Notes: a model not told the origin generated them from the letters alone. DNA of 38,805 nt from Candidatus Zipacnadia bacterium (GCA_029820945.1 JALGUJ010000033.1:1-38805), one strand, 5' to 3'. Counted from the stretch's first letter, positions 16,016 to 26,138 are shown. Translations and numbers: made by a program.

Positions 16016-17284
16016 TCATCGCTGCGTGTCCTCGCCGCCGTCCGCGCGGTCTTCGCTCGCCGGCCGCAGGTCCATGGGCTCCTCAGGCGGCTGCTCGCTG
16101 TCGGGATCTGCTGCGGGGACGAGCAGGTGGCCGTCGCGCGCGGCGGCCTCGCTCACCACCGGATCGACGTCGCGCACCAGACGCAGCAGCTCGAGTCGCA
16201 GGTGCAGGGGCGGGCCGGACAGAGACCGCGCCGCCTGCCGCCATGCGGGCAGTGACGCGGCCAGGGCTCGAATCGCCTGTACCCGGTCGTGCCCCGGCGC
16301 CGAGGGCAGTCGCATGCACGCCGCGCGCAGCACTTCGGCTGCCAGGCGGCAGGCGTCGGCCCACCGGTGGCAGCCTCTGACGCCCCAGCCCGTGACCGCG
16401 GACCGGTCCTGCAGCGCCTCAGTCAGCGCTCCCGCGAGCGGGCCGATCGACGTCACGCCGGTTCGCAGCAGGGCGGCGGCCACCGCCTCCCGCACCTCCC
16501 CCTCCCGATCGCCCAGCGCATCCACCAGTGGCTGGATCGCCTCCGCCGCGGCAATGCGGCCGAGAGCCTGCGCGACCTCGCGGCGCACGGCCGACCGCTC
16601 ATGTGCCAGGGCCGCCACGAGCGGGCCGATGGCCTGCGCGTCACCGATCCGGCCCAGGGAACGGGCCGCCTCTGCCTGCACGACCCAGCTTCTGTCGGCC
16701 ATGGCGCTCACCAGCGCCGCCTGCGCCTCCGGTCCGCCGACATCCGCCAGCGCCCGCGCCGCCGCCACCCGCACGGGGATGCCCTCTGCGGGATCCTCGA
16801 GCCTCGCGCGCAGGCCCGGCACTGCCCGCTCCTCGCCGATCTCGCCCAGCGACACCGCCGCCGCCCGGCGCAGCACGACGCTGCCCGCCTGCAGCCGCCC
16901 CATCAGCGCCGCCACGGCCCGCGAGCCATGTGTACGGCGCAGCGCCCGCATGGCGATGAGGCAGACGCCGCTCCACTCGCCGGGGTCCTCGACCCGCTCA
17001 ATGAGCGCCTCGACGGCGCGCGCATCGGCACGCTCGGCCAGCGCCAGCGCCGCCGCCTCGCGCACCCGCGAGGATGTATCCCGCCGCAGCGCCCCCATGA
17101 GCGGTCCCAGGCTACGCTCGCCGCCCAGGCGCCCCAGCGCATTGACGGCCGCCAGCCGCACCTCTGTGAGAGGGTCGCCGAGCGCCTCGACCAGCTCCTC
17201 CACGCTGCTGCTCGAGTTCAGGCCCCGCACGCGACGCCTGATGGCGCGCCCGCGCAGCCCCCAGGGAAGTCCGAAGCGACGCAT
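16016..17284 (-). CDS. HEAT-repeat (PBS lyase-type) protein
   Basis: The 422-residue product is built of about eight to ten HEAT repeats of roughly 31 residues between 25 and 330. Typical units are LVEALGDPLTEVRLAAVNALGRLG, PLVAALAHERSAVRREVAQALGRI and PLVDALGDREGEVREAVAAALLRTG, each ending in the R-x-x-A-x-x-A-L-G-x-I/L pattern. The C-terminal about 90 residues leave the repeat and end in an acidic tail. No catalytic motif is seen; HEAT solenoids are protein-interaction scaffolds. It is the most downstream gene of the minus-strand cluster, 210 bp after the aminotransferase gene, so co-transcription is possible but not certain. GGAG lies 3-4 nt before the ATG. Confidence 0.75.
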   Translation of the reverse strand: MRRFGLPWGLRGRAIRRRVRGLNSSSSVEELVEALGDPLTEVRLAAVNALGRLGGERSLGPLMGALRRDTSSRVREAAALALAERADARAVEALIERVEDPGEWSGVCLIAMRALRRTHGSRAVAALMGRLQAGSVVLRRAAAVSLGEIGEERAVPGLRARLEDPAEGIPVRVAAARALADVGGPEAQAALVSAMADRSWVVQAEAARSLGRIGDAQAIGPLVAALAHERSAVRREVAQALGRIAAAEAIQPLVDALGDREGEVREAVAAALLRTGVTSIGPLAGALTEALQDRSAVTGWGVRGCHRWADACRLAAEVLRAACMRLPSAPGHDRVQAIRALAASLPAWRQAARSLSGPPLHLRLELLRLVRDVDPVVSEAAARDGHLLVPAADPDSEQPPEEPMDLRPASEDRADGGEDTQR

Positions 17285-17494
17285 GCTCTCCGTCCCCGTC
17301 CTCGTCCGGCCGCCGTTCCCTCGAAGACCTCAGTGGCCTGAAGCGTGGTGGTACTGTATGAGAGGCCGCGCAAGCGGTGTTGCTTAGCGCCGCTGGCCCC
17401 GATTCGTGGCGATGCACAAACAGGGATCCTGCGGCCTCGCCGGGCGGCACCGACAAGGCCATCGCCGGGGAGCTTCTCGACGCGGCGCGACGCG

Positions 17495-18790
17495 TCAGCG
17501 AGCATCGGCGCGAGACGCCTCGACGGCCCGCAGCTCGTCGAGGTTCTCGCGCAGCTTGCGGAACACGTCCAGGATGCGGTCCATCTTCTCCGCCGGGCCC
17601 AGCAGATAGGTGTGCTTGAGGTCCAGCGCTTCGGTCTCGTGGATGCGCTCGGCCTCCAGGCAGTGGACGGTGGTGTAGTCCATCTCGCCCTCGTAGAGCG
17701 GGCAGCGCACCGGGCAGCCCGTCTTCCCCCACTGCCCGCTGGCGAACATGCTGAACTGGTACAGCGGCTTGGTCGGGCCGATCCCGCAGCGCAGCCCCTC
17801 GGCGATGAGCGCCTCGCGGAAGGTGTCCCGGTGTACTCCTCCGAACTCCTCGCTGCTGAACCTGAAGCACCAGCGGTAGGGGTTCCACCGCGTCACGCGC
17901 TCGTCGATCTCCAGGCTCGAGAGCCCCGGGATCTCCTCCATGCCCTCGGCGAGGTATCTGGCGTTGCGGTCGCGGTTCTCGGCCTGCTCGGCCAGCCGCG
18001 TCAGCGCGACCAGCCCGATGGATGCCTCGAACTCGCTCAGCCGCAGGGTCGTCGCCGGCCAGGTGTGGTCCGGGCTCTCGTAGCCCCGCTCCCGGCCCGC
18101 GTGGTGGTAGCGGAAGGCCTGCTGGTAGAGCTCCTCGCTGTCGGTCATGACCACGCCGGACTCGCCGATGGCGAGGACCTTGGAGGGCATGCAACTGAAG
18201 GCCGCCATGTCCGAGTGCGAGCCGACGCCCTTCCCCCGCCACCGCCCACCGTGGGCATGCGAGCAGTCGCTGAGCAGCGCGATGCCGTGCCGGCGGCAGA
18301 TCTCGCCGAGCGCGTCGGTGTCGCAGGGCATGCCGCCGAAGTCCACGGCGATGACGGCGCGGGTGCGCGGCGTGATCGCCGCCTCGACCGCCGCCGGGTC
18401 GATGGTGTAGTTGCGCGGATCGACGTCCGCGAACACGGGCACGCCGTTGCACATCAGCACGCACGAGGCCGAGGCGATGTAGCTCATGGCCGGGACGATG
18501 ACCTCGCAGCCGGCCTCCACGCCGAGCACGCGCAGGCAGGTCTCCAGCGCCGTCGTGCCCGTGGACAGCGCCAGCGCGAAGCGCCCATCGTGGAACTCCG
18601 CGAAGGCCTGCTCGAAGGCCCACAGCTTGCTGTCGCCGTGATTGTAGTAGTCGTACCCCGAGCGTCCCCACTTGCCGCTCTCCAACACCTCGATGAGCGC
18701 CTGCTTCTCCCGGTCGTCGAAGACCGGCCACGGGTGCTCGAGCGAGTCCTCAACGGCCTTCGGCCCTCCGCTTATAGCGAGCGTCCCCAT
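17495..18790 (-). CDS. DegT/DnrJ/EryC1-family PLP-dependent aminotransferase
   Basis: The 431-residue product shows the sugar-aminotransferase fold-type I pattern: STGTTALE (76-83) phosphate-binding loop, VIVPAMSYIASAS (98-109), SDCSHAHGG (174-182) with the pyridine-N-contacting Asp175, and the predicted PLP Lys204 in SCMPSKVLAIGESG, replacing the commoner S-F-H-x-x-K. Family members usually convert keto-sugars to amino-sugars; some, such as AHBA synthase relatives, act on cyclic ketones. I prefer the ATG at 18790, which has GGGAGGGC upstream. The gene lies 110 bp downstream of the hydrolase gene in a polysaccharide-degradation cluster, so it may process an amino or deoxy sugar from that glycan. 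The substrate cannot be told from sequence. Confidence 0.85.
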   Translation of the reverse strand: MGTLAISGGPKAVEDSLEHPWPVFDDREKQALIEVLESGKWGRSGYDYYNHGDSKLWAFEQAFAEFHDGRFALALSTGTTALETCLRVLGVEAGCEVIVPAMSYIASASCVLMCNGVPVFADVDPRNYTIDPAAVEAAITPRTRAVIAVDFGGMPCDTDALGEICRRHGIALLSDCSHAHGGRWRGKGVGSHSDMAAFSCMPSKVLAIGESGVVMTDSEELYQQAFRYHHAGRERGYESPDHTWPATTLRLSEFEASIGLVALTRLAEQAENRDRNARYLAEGMEEIPGLSSLEIDERVTRWNPYRWCFRFSSEEFGGVHRDTFREALIAEGLRCGIGPTKPLYQFSMFASGQWGKTGCPVRCPLYEGEMDYTTVHCLEAERIHETEALDLKHTYLLGPAEKMDRILDVFRKLRENLDELRAVEASRADAR

Positions 18791-18900
18791 GCCGCCGTGC
18801 CCTCCCTTCCGCGTGGTGCTGTCGGCCGGTGAGGCGCCGCCGGCGCCCGGCCGCTCCTTCCCCGCGAGGCCGTCGCGACCTGCCCGCAAGCGGGGTGCGG

Positions 18901-20247
18901 TCAGCGTGGCGGGGCGAAGCGCTTCTGCAGCGCCCAGTCGTTCCTCCTGATGTCGAAGTCCAGTCGCGCGTCGAAGAGCATCCCGGGGTCACGGCGGCGG
19001 TCGTATGACTGTAGCGCGGCCGCCAGCGAGGGGCGCGCGAGGCCGTCGTACATGACCTCACCGTTGATGACCACCCGCACCGGCCGCTCGAGGTCCACCA
19101 TCTCGCGGCTAAGCCAGACCGTCAGCTCCTCGACATTGCGGGTCTCGAGGCTGATGCGGTTGTCGCCGTGGTTGCGGGCGCGCACCGTGCCGCCGGGCAC
19201 CCGCACGGTGTAGTGGCGGAAGTCCGTGGTGCAGTAGGAGGGCTGCGGCTCAGTCGGCTCGATGTGATCCATCTCGACCGTGCCGTAGTGCGTGCGGCCG
19301 ACGGTCAGCCAGAACCAGTGCGGGGACTCGTAGAGCCGGAAGGCGCCCTTGTGCGAGCAGGTGGCGACCTCGGGCGGGAACGGATCGCGGCGCCGGCCCG
19401 GGGCGTAGTGGAGGAACTGCAGGAAGCAGTCGCGGGCGAGTGGGTCGGCGAACGAGTGCCCGCCCTGGTGCTCGGAGTAGGTGTGCGGGATGTGGAAGCC
19501 GCTGAGGATCGCGCTGGCCATGCGGGCGAAGGCCACCTCGGTGAAGCGCGGGCGCCTGCCCGGCACGAAGTCGTTGACGCCCTGCATCAGGTAGAAGTCC
19601 ACGCCGCGCAGGCCCTCCCAGAAGCCGTAGTACCAGGCCCCGGCGTGGCATCCCACCGTGGCGAAGCGGTCGCCGATGGTCTGGACGATGTGGCAGGCGC
19701 CGAAGCCGCCCATCGACTGCCCGGCGATGCACACGCGATCCGGGTCGATGTTGTAGCGGTAGGATGCCTCCTCGATCACGGCGAGCACGTAGGCATCCGA
19801 CTGCGGGTTCGACCAGCGCTTGTGCGTGGGCAGCAGCAGGTTCCCCGGCGCAACGGTGATGCAGGGCATGTCCGCCAGCACGTCGCCGAACGGATAGCCG
19901 CCGTCGTTGGCAAACCACTTCTGGGCGGCCTCGCGCGGCGTGTCGCTGCCGCCGCCATGCAGGAGCACCAGCAGACCCATCGGCTCGGCGGGATCGTACT
20001 CTCCCGGAACGCAGAAGTTGAGCCGCTCGTCGGGGTAGCGCCCGCGCAGGTGGGACATCTCGAAGCGCTCGTCCAGGTGCACGCCCGGCTCGCGGCCCGC
20101 GCGGGCGCGCTCCAGGCAGGACCTCACCAGGCCGCGCGGATCGTCCGCGTCGTCCGGTAGCGCAGCGGCGATGGCGTCGCGGTCGGCGGACGGGTCGTAC
20201 AGCCATCCGTGAATCAGGTCACGCAGCATCTCGTTCTCAGCGGCCAT
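18901..20247 (-). CDS. Alpha/beta hydrolase, CE1/PHB-depolymerase-like
   Basis: The 448-residue protein has a central alpha/beta-hydrolase domain: oxyanion-hole motif LLHGGG (95-100), nucleophile elbow GQSMGG with Ser178, and a likely catalytic His in EHQGGHSFADP. The layout resembles feruloyl/acetyl-xylan esterase-like and poly-hydroxybutyrate-depolymerase-like enzymes. An about 40-aa helical segment precedes it, and about 140 residues with beta character follow (TVRVPGGTVRARN, ISLETRNVEELTVWLS, PVRVVINGEVMYDG). There is no signal peptide, so it appears cytoplasmic. GAGGAG lies upstream; a GTG at 20253 directly after the preceding stop is an alternative start. It probably removes acyl groups from imported oligosaccharides; the substrate is inferred from neighbours. 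Confidence 0.75.
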   Translation of the reverse strand: MAAENEMLRDLIHGWLYDPSADRDAIAAALPDDADDPRGLVRSCLERARAGREPGVHLDERFEMSHLRGRYPDERLNFCVPGEYDPAEPMGLLVLLHGGGSDTPREAAQKWFANDGGYPFGDVLADMPCITVAPGNLLLPTHKRWSNPQSDAYVLAVIEEASYRYNIDPDRVCIAGQSMGGFGACHIVQTIGDRFATVGCHAGAWYYGFWEGLRGVDFYLMQGVNDFVPGRRPRFTEVAFARMASAILSGFHIPHTYSEHQGGHSFADPLARDCFLQFLHYAPGRRRDPFPPEVATCSHKGAFRLYESPHWFWLTVGRTHYGTVEMDHIEPTEPQPSYCTTDFRHYTVRVPGGTVRARNHGDNRISLETRNVEELTVWLSREMVDLERPVRVVINGEVMYDGLARPSLAAALQSYDRRRDPGMLFDARLDFDIRRNDWALQKRFAPPR

Positions 20248-20253
20248 GGTCAC

Positions 20254-22650
20254 TCACTCCTCGGCGCATCGCCATGCGTCCAGCAGCAGCTTGCCCGGCC
20301 CGGACGTGCAGCGGACCGTCAGCTCGGCACCCGCTTCCACGGGCACGCGCCAGACCGTCGGCTCCTTCGCCTGCTCGGTCGAGGTGAGCGGCACGTCTTC
20401 GCCGCCCGCGCTCGCCGACCACTCGCCCTCAACCGCACCTCCACGCAACTCGACGGCTCCGGCCGGGGGTCCGGCCGCGCCGACGACAGCGATCGTCACC
20501 GCCCCGGTCTGCTCGGCCACGACCTCCCGCCCGCCCCAGCCCTGGAAGTCCTCCCGGCCGTAGCGCATGAGCGCGGCGGAGACGCCCGACGTGCTGGACG
20601 CGACGGCGGCGCCCTCGAACTGCGTCCAGCCGTCCTCTCCGGGCGGGGCCGGGTCGATGCCGAGCTGGTCGATCGCGAGCAGGTAGCCGCGGCTGTCCCG
20701 TGGCTTGGTTATGCAGGTGAAGCGGATGCGACCCGTCGCTCCCGGTGCGGGATTAAGCATCGGGGTCATGTCGAAGCGATAGGCCTGGCGGTGCGGCCAC
20801 ACGTCGTAGCACTCCACCGACGCCTCGGCGGTGGCCCGGCCCAGCACGCGGTCGAGATAGGCGCTGTCGCTCTTGGCATACTCGAACCCGGCGCCGCCCG
20901 CGTCCGGCGGCTCCAGACTGATGGCAAAGGTGCCGCCCGCCATGAACAGCAGCCGGTGCACCCAGAGGCGCACGTAGCGGCTGGCGGGCATGGGCGCCGG
21001 CAGATCCAGGTGGTCGCCGGGGCGGTCGGCGTTCCAGGCCAGGTAGGCGTCACCGGAGGCGAAGACGTCCAGCGCGCCGGTGGTCTCGGCCCGCGCCCGG
21101 CCGGCGCTGGCCTCCGCAGCCTCGGCGAGGCCCTCTGCCTCGTCCCACCAGCCGCCGGGAAGGGGCCTCTGCGGCTGGCCGTGCCAGACCGTCGGCAGCT
21201 CGACGACGTCGCCGGGTACGTCGGGGGCGACGTACGCCAGCGCATCCGGCCACTGATACCAGAGGACTCCGACCTCGGCGGCGCTCGGCGCGTCCCCGCC
21301 CGCCGCCTGCCAGGTGACGCGCGAGCCCGCCGGCAGGTCGATCGGGTCGGTCCACAGGTGGCGGCCCGCGCCGCAGCGGCCGGTGGGCTGCAGGCCGTTG
21401 TGGTTCCATGCCAGGGCCGCGATGACGTTGCTGCCGGCCGCGCCCTGCATGCCCATCGGCAGCAGCCCGAAGCCCTCCGCGATAGGCCCGTGCGGCCCGA
21501 TCACCCGCACCGCGCTCCGCCTGCGCCACTCCCAGTCGCGCCCGTGCCCGGTCGCGAACATTGACAGGCCCACCAGCCGGCCTGCACCGGGGAGCGCGAC
21601 CAGCTCGCTCTCGGCCCCGGCGGCCAGCGAGACGCGCGCGCTCACCCCACACAGCCTGCCCACCCGCTCCGCGTCCGCCAGCGGTGCGACGAGCAGCTCG
21701 CCCTGGAAGTACGCCGCCAGGCGCGGGGAGCGGTTCCACAGCTCGATGCGCAGGCTCTCGGCGAAGGGGATAGGCAGCTTGAAGTAGGCGACGACCGCCG
21801 GCTGCACGCGGCCCCCGCTGCGGTAGTAGGGGTGCACGATGCCGGCGGCGTGGTCGCCGGCACGCGGCTGCCACGCGTGCGGCCACGGGTGGCTGACCCC
21901 GACGAGGTCCACCAGTGGCATGCGCAGGCTCGTTGCGCCGTCGGTGGTGATGGCGATGACCTGGTGGCGCAGCAGATTCAGGGCGCCGGGCCGCATGCGC
22001 AGTTGCATGCCCAGCACCTCGGCCGGCCCGTCCAGCTCCGCGAGCGTAGCTCGGCCGGCCGCCGGGCAGTACGCCGCCACCTCGATCTCGCGCGCCCCGG
22101 CCTGCGGCGGCAGGTCGCTCACCGGCCCGGCCAGGTACTCGTGCGCGGCCGACAGCGCGCGCAGGTACTCGGCGCCGCCCACGCGCATCTCCGGCGGGCT
22201 CTGCAGCCTGCGGTACGACATCCAGAGCTGCTCCGGGTGCCGGCTGACGTCAATCCTGACGCTCTGCGCGAACGGAATGGGCAGCGAGCAGCAGGCGTAG
22301 GGACCGCCGACGTGCACCAGCGGCCAGGCCCAGGGCAACTCGCCCCACTCCTCGGGCCTGGGCGCGATGTACAGCGGCTTCCACTCCTCGCGCGGGTTGC
22401 CCCGGAATACCTGCTCGCCGTCCACCAGCAGGGCCATCTCGCCTTGATAGCCGTAGACGAGGTAGTCCAGCACGCCCGGACCCGCGATCTCCACCCCCGC
22501 ATCCTCCCCAACCGCGAAGGCCCGATCGTTGCCGCCGGGCCGGGCGAGCCAGCGCAGGTCGGTCAGCCGCGCGGGGTCGGTGGGGCCGGGCAACTGCCCC
22601 CACGCGGGCAGGGCGGTCAGCGCCGCCACGAGCGTCAGCCATCTGAGCAT
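20254..22650 (-). CDS. Secreted DUF2961/GH172-like beta-rich protein
   Basis: The 798-residue product begins with a Sec signal peptide (MLRWLTLVAALTALPAWGQ). Two copies of the motif P-I-P-F-A-x-S-V/L-R-I-D/E occur at 124-134 and 293-303. That motif resembles the strand found in DUF2961 proteins, now glycoside hydrolase family GH172 (double jelly-roll enzymes acting on fructans and arabinans). The C-terminal half holds further beta-rich segments, including one around 555-640 (YVRLWVHRLLFMAGG, RIRFTCITKPRDSRG). The family call is by motif only and is tentative; a carbohydrate-binding protein is the alternative. GAGGTGAC precedes the ATG. The end abuts the hydrolase gene with no gap, so the two are likely co-translated. 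Confidence 0.6.
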   Translation of the reverse strand: MLRWLTLVAALTALPAWGQLPGPTDPARLTDLRWLARPGGNDRAFAVGEDAGVEIAGPGVLDYLVYGYQGEMALLVDGEQVFRGNPREEWKPLYIAPRPEEWGELPWAWPLVHVGGPYACCSLPIPFAQSVRIDVSRHPEQLWMSYRRLQSPPEMRVGGAEYLRALSAAHEYLAGPVSDLPPQAGAREIEVAAYCPAAGRATLAELDGPAEVLGMQLRMRPGALNLLRHQVIAITTDGATSLRMPLVDLVGVSHPWPHAWQPRAGDHAAGIVHPYYRSGGRVQPAVVAYFKLPIPFAESLRIELWNRSPRLAAYFQGELLVAPLADAERVGRLCGVSARVSLAAGAESELVALPGAGRLVGLSMFATGHGRDWEWRRRSAVRVIGPHGPIAEGFGLLPMGMQGAAGSNVIAALAWNHNGLQPTGRCGAGRHLWTDPIDLPAGSRVTWQAAGGDAPSAAEVGVLWYQWPDALAYVAPDVPGDVVELPTVWHGQPQRPLPGGWWDEAEGLAEAAEASAGRARAETTGALDVFASGDAYLAWNADRPGDHLDLPAPMPASRYVRLWVHRLLFMAGGTFAISLEPPDAGGAGFEYAKSDSAYLDRVLGRATAEASVECYDVWPHRQAYRFDMTPMLNPAPGATGRIRFTCITKPRDSRGYLLAIDQLGIDPAPPGEDGWTQFEGAAVASSTSGVSAALMRYGREDFQGWGGREVVAEQTGAVTIAVVGAAGPPAGAVELRGGAVEGEWSASAGGEDVPLTSTEQAKEPTVWRVPVEAGAELTVRCTSGPGKLLLDAWRCAEE

Positions 22651-22727
22651 CGTGAAGTCACCTCGCGCACATCACCGGCTCGCTCGCGACCTCGGCGGCA
22701 TAAGCGCTCAGCAATGGCGGTCGCCCT

Positions 22728-22742
22728 CCGGCCGGGGGCCGG
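22728..22742 (-). other. Intergenic hairpin in the minus-strand cluster
   Basis: CCGGCC-GGG-GGCCGG forms a 6-bp stem in the 181-bp spacer after the CBM9-heparinase-like gene. In DNA this GC-rich such palindromes arise by chance, so the function, perhaps mRNA stability, is uncertain. Confidence 0.25.
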
Positions 22743-22831
22743 CCTGGGCTGGCCGCCGCCAGCGCTGCGCCAGGTTCGCGTTGCCCGGCAGGGCGCGGCC
22801 GAGCCACGACGCGGCGGTGGCGCCCCGCGTG

Positions 22832-25800
22832 CTACCGCTCCACCTCGTGGATCGCCTGCAGGTCCGGGCGCCGGGCGTCGTCGGTCAGGGCGGCGTTGTC
22901 GAGCAGCAGCGTCTCGCCTCCGACCAGCACGGCCGGCCTGAGCGCGCCCTCCCGGTCGATGGGTACGACGGCGAGCAGCGCGTCGCTCTCAAAGGTCTCG
23001 GCCCGCAGCGTGCCCGGCTCCTCCTGCAGCAGCACCCAGTACTGCTCCTGGAAGTGATGGTGATTATCGTTCTCGACCCGCACGTGCACGAGCGTGCGGT
23101 CGTCGTCATCGACCACGATGCGCGCCCGGTCGGCGTACCCCGTCACGTCGAAGTCCGGCGCGTGCGGCAGCAGGACGGTCGTGAAGGTCCTCGTCTCGCC
23201 CGCCCGCGCGATCCCCATCCAGCTCTGCCGAAGCTGTGTGCCGGAGGTGCGGTAGGGGTTGTCCTGATAGCGATCTAGGACGGTGATGCGCGTGTCCTCG
23301 CGCGGGGCGAACTTGACCGTCAGGTCCCAGGCGGGGTTGCGGTAGGCGTGCACGCCGCGCCCGAGGCCCAGGCCGGTGAAGTATATCCACTCGTAGTAGG
23401 CGTTGAACCACTCATCGCCGCACTGCGGCCCCAGGTCGCGCGTCTGCCAGCACGGCCCCACGCGCACCTTCATGTCCGAGTGGAAGGTGATGCGGTCCTT
23501 GACCAGCATGAAGCCGTTCTTGACGAACACGATGTCGCGCACGCTGGTGATGGGCAGGTGCAGGTACGGGTGGGCGCGCACGCGGGCGTAGGTGACGGCC
23601 GGGTCATCGAGGAAGCGCGGGACCTCGGTGCGCAGCGGGCGGGGGTCGGCGGCCAGCCCCTCCATGTCCTCGACCCAGACCACGTTGTTGAAGTCCTGCG
23701 AGCGCTCGTAGTAGCCCTGGCCGGCCAGCAGCGCCGTGTCGTGCACCATCAGGGTCACGATGTGGCCGGGAAGCTCGCCGCAGTGACCGCCCTTCTCGAG
23801 CAGCTCGACCAGCGCCCAGAGCCGCTGCGGGTCGTTGCCGCTGGTCAGCACCAGCTTGTCGGGCACCTGGTCGTCCGCCATCTTCGCGCCGCTCCAGCCC
23901 GGCCGCGCCGCCTCATCGTCGTCGGTCGGCTCGACCACGCGCGTGCGGAAGATGACCTCGCTGTGCTGCTCGGCGGGCACCGGCGCGACGCTATCGTCGG
24001 CGAACAGCCAGGCGCGGCAGAAGCCCTCGCCCACGAAGTCGCGCGGCAGGTGATACTGGTCGTGCCGCGGCCAGAAGTGGTTGTAGAGGTACTCCGCGAT
24101 GCGGTGCGCCTGCCACCGATAGCGGCCGTCGCCGGTCAGCCGGCCCACCAGCTCGTAGGCCGCCATCGCCTGCGGCGCGCCGGTGTTCCAGCCGCTCGTG
24201 TCGCCGAAGTTCGGCACCGCGCCTGAGGGCGAGGCGTACCTGCGCCAGCGACTGAGCGCGGCCAGCCACTGGGGATGCTCAGCGAACCGGTCCAGCGTGC
24301 CGAAGGCCATGTGCCACCAGACGGGATAGCGGAAGCCGACCCAGTGATAGCCGGACGAGTTATCGGTGCAGTAGCCGAACCGGTCGTAGAGGGGCTGGTG
24401 CCAGTCGATGTACTCGTCGATGCGCGGGGAGACGGGCTGGCCGAGCTGCTCCGCGAAGTGCTTCGCGACCTTCGCGATGCAGAGGCGGTGCCAGCAACGG
24501 TTGTGGTAGCCCCACTCGGCGAACATCCAGCTCTCGTCGTGCTCGGTGGCGACGCGCGCCCAGAGCCGCTGGAAGTCCTCCTCGATGCCTTCCGGTGCCA
24601 GCTCGGTGTCGGGGTCGAACTGCCAGACGTGCCAGCGCACCTCGCACAGCCGCATGAGCTGGTTCGCGTCGAGCTCCTCCTTCTGGTTGGCGATGGCGAC
24701 CTCCAGGGCCCGCCGTGTCCAGTCGGCGTACTTCTCGTCCCCGGTGAGCCGATAGAGCGCGTAGCTGCGCAGGACCAGCCCGGCCATGTGCGGGTGACTC
24801 CGCTCCAGGTAGAACTCCATCATCTCGTCCAGGTAGTCGGCCACGTGGGTGAGCATGTAGCGCTCGTAGCCCGAGCGGTCCTGGATGAAGCCGTGCTGGT
24901 AGACGCCGCGCCGGTGCGCGTCGTAGGCGCCGTGCGCCACGCGGTCGGGCCGCATATGGTGCAGCTCACCCGGCAGGTTGGCGATCATGGGCGCGGGCTC
25001 CGGGCCCTCCACCAGCTCATAGCGCTCCGTGCACAGGACCACGGTCTCGCCGGCGATCTGCGCCTCCAGGGTCACCTCATGCGGCCCGGGCTCGCCGGGC
25101 ATCTGGTCGAAGACCAGCACGTCGCTGGCCGTCTGGCCCTCGGCGACAGCCACGCCGATCTCACGGGCGCCGGCCTCGCCCCGTTCGCCCACCAGCGCCA
25201 GGCGTGCCACGGTCACCTCGCCGCTGCGGGCGTCCGCTCGGTAGCGCACGGACCATTTCTCGCCGGCCTGAGGGCGCGTGGTGGACAGCGACAGCAGGGC
25301 GGTCGCCTCCGGCCTACCCAGCAGCCGGAAGACCGCACGCTCGCGGGGCTCGCCGGAGAAGTGCCAGCCGAGCTGGTTGAGCCTCTCCCCCGCGTCGATG
25401 TCGCCGAGCAGGAAGCAGCAGTGGAGCACGTCGCCTGCCTGCGGCCGGTAGGCGAGGTCCGTCCATGGGATGGCGGCCTCGACGACGTAGCCCTGAGCGG
25501 TCTCGCGTGTCGCCAGCGTCGAGCTCTCGGTCAGCTTCCAGTAGGTATCCGCCTGGTCGAGCGTGCCCCTTGGGTCGTCGATGAGCCGGCCGCGGCCGCC
25601 GTCGGGCACCTCGTAGCGCAGGTTCAGGTTCGGCGAGTCGGTGTAGGGGCTGTTGCTGGTCATCGGCTTGCGGAAGGAGTGCATCTGGAGCATCACCGAG
25701 TCGCATTTCCACCCGGGTGGGCCGACGTTGTGCGCGCTGCCGGGCTTGATGCCGCGCAGATCGTCGTCCACGACCTCGCCGGCGACGTAAAGGTGGTCTG

Positions 25801-26080
25801 GGTCCCAGGCCAGCGCCACGCGTGCGCTGAGGTCCGCGGCGCCGCCGAAGGGGTTGCCCGGATCGGTCTGCAGCGCCGCGATGGCCGCGTCCTCGCCCGC
25901 CCGCTCGGGGTCGATGACGTGGCCGAACGCCTCCAGGTCCCACTCGCCGAGATCGCCGTCCACGGTCACCTCGAGCGTTGGGATCAGGAACTCGTCGGGG
26001 GTGGGCGCCAGGTCCTGCGCGAGGGCAGGGCCGATCGTCAACGCGGCCATCAGCGCGATCAGCGTCAGCGTTCGGGTCAT
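22832..26080 (-). CDS. Secreted CBM9 plus heparinase II/III-like polysaccharide lyase
   Basis: The 1082-residue product has a Sec signal (MTRTLTLIALMAALTIGPALAQ). Residues about 28-255 fit a CBM9/DOMON-like sugar-binding domain: VDGDLGEWD near the start, LAWDPDHLYVAGEVVDDD, GWKCDSVMLQM and EAAIPWTDL. About 340-690 form an alpha-helical toroid rich in Trp/Tyr/His (GYHWVGFRYPVWWHM, NFGDTSGWNTGAP, WQAHRIAEYLYNHFW). About 700-1060 form a beta-sandwich (HPYLHLPITSVRDIVFVKNG, KDRITFHSD). This order is typical of heparinase II/III and alginate/oligo-alginate lyase families (PL12, PL15, PL17, PL21), which cleave uronate-containing glycans by beta-elimination. The start at 26080 has AAGGAGTG upstream and begins the signal peptide. 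The exact PL family is not resolved. Confidence 0.72.
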   Translation of the reverse strand: MTRTLTLIALMAALTIGPALAQDLAPTPDEFLIPTLEVTVDGDLGEWDLEAFGHVIDPERAGEDAAIAALQTDPGNPFGGAADLSARVALAWDPDHLYVAGEVVDDDLRGIKPGSAHNVGPPGWKCDSVMLQMHSFRKPMTSNSPYTDSPNLNLRYEVPDGGRGRLIDDPRGTLDQADTYWKLTESSTLATRETAQGYVVEAAIPWTDLAYRPQAGDVLHCCFLLGDIDAGERLNQLGWHFSGEPRERAVFRLLGRPEATALLSLSTTRPQAGEKWSVRYRADARSGEVTVARLALVGERGEAGAREIGVAVAEGQTASDVLVFDQMPGEPGPHEVTLEAQIAGETVVLCTERYELVEGPEPAPMIANLPGELHHMRPDRVAHGAYDAHRRGVYQHGFIQDRSGYERYMLTHVADYLDEMMEFYLERSHPHMAGLVLRSYALYRLTGDEKYADWTRRALEVAIANQKEELDANQLMRLCEVRWHVWQFDPDTELAPEGIEEDFQRLWARVATEHDESWMFAEWGYHNRCWHRLCIAKVAKHFAEQLGQPVSPRIDEYIDWHQPLYDRFGYCTDNSSGYHWVGFRYPVWWHMAFGTLDRFAEHPQWLAALSRWRRYASPSGAVPNFGDTSGWNTGAPQAMAAYELVGRLTGDGRYRWQAHRIAEYLYNHFWPRHDQYHLPRDFVGEGFCRAWLFADDSVAPVPAEQHSEVIFRTRVVEPTDDDEAARPGWSGAKMADDQVPDKLVLTSGNDPQRLWALVELLEKGGHCGELPGHIVTLMVHDTALLAGQGYYERSQDFNNVVWVEDMEGLAADPRPLRTEVPRFLDDPAVTYARVRAHPYLHLPITSVRDIVFVKNGFMLVKDRITFHSDMKVRVGPCWQTRDLGPQCGDEWFNAYYEWIYFTGLGLGRGVHAYRNPAWDLTVKFAPREDTRITVLDRYQDNPYRTSGTQLRQSWMGIARAGETRTFTTVLLPHAPDFDVTGYADRARIVVDDDDRTLVHVRVENDNHHHFQEQYWVLLQEEPGTLRAETFESDALLAVVPIDREGALRPAVLVGGETLLLDNAALTDDARRPDLQAIHEVER

Positions 26081-26138
26081 GGGATCGTCACTCCTTGTCC
26101 CGTGAACGGGCTCGGGCACGTTTCAGTCAACCGTTGGT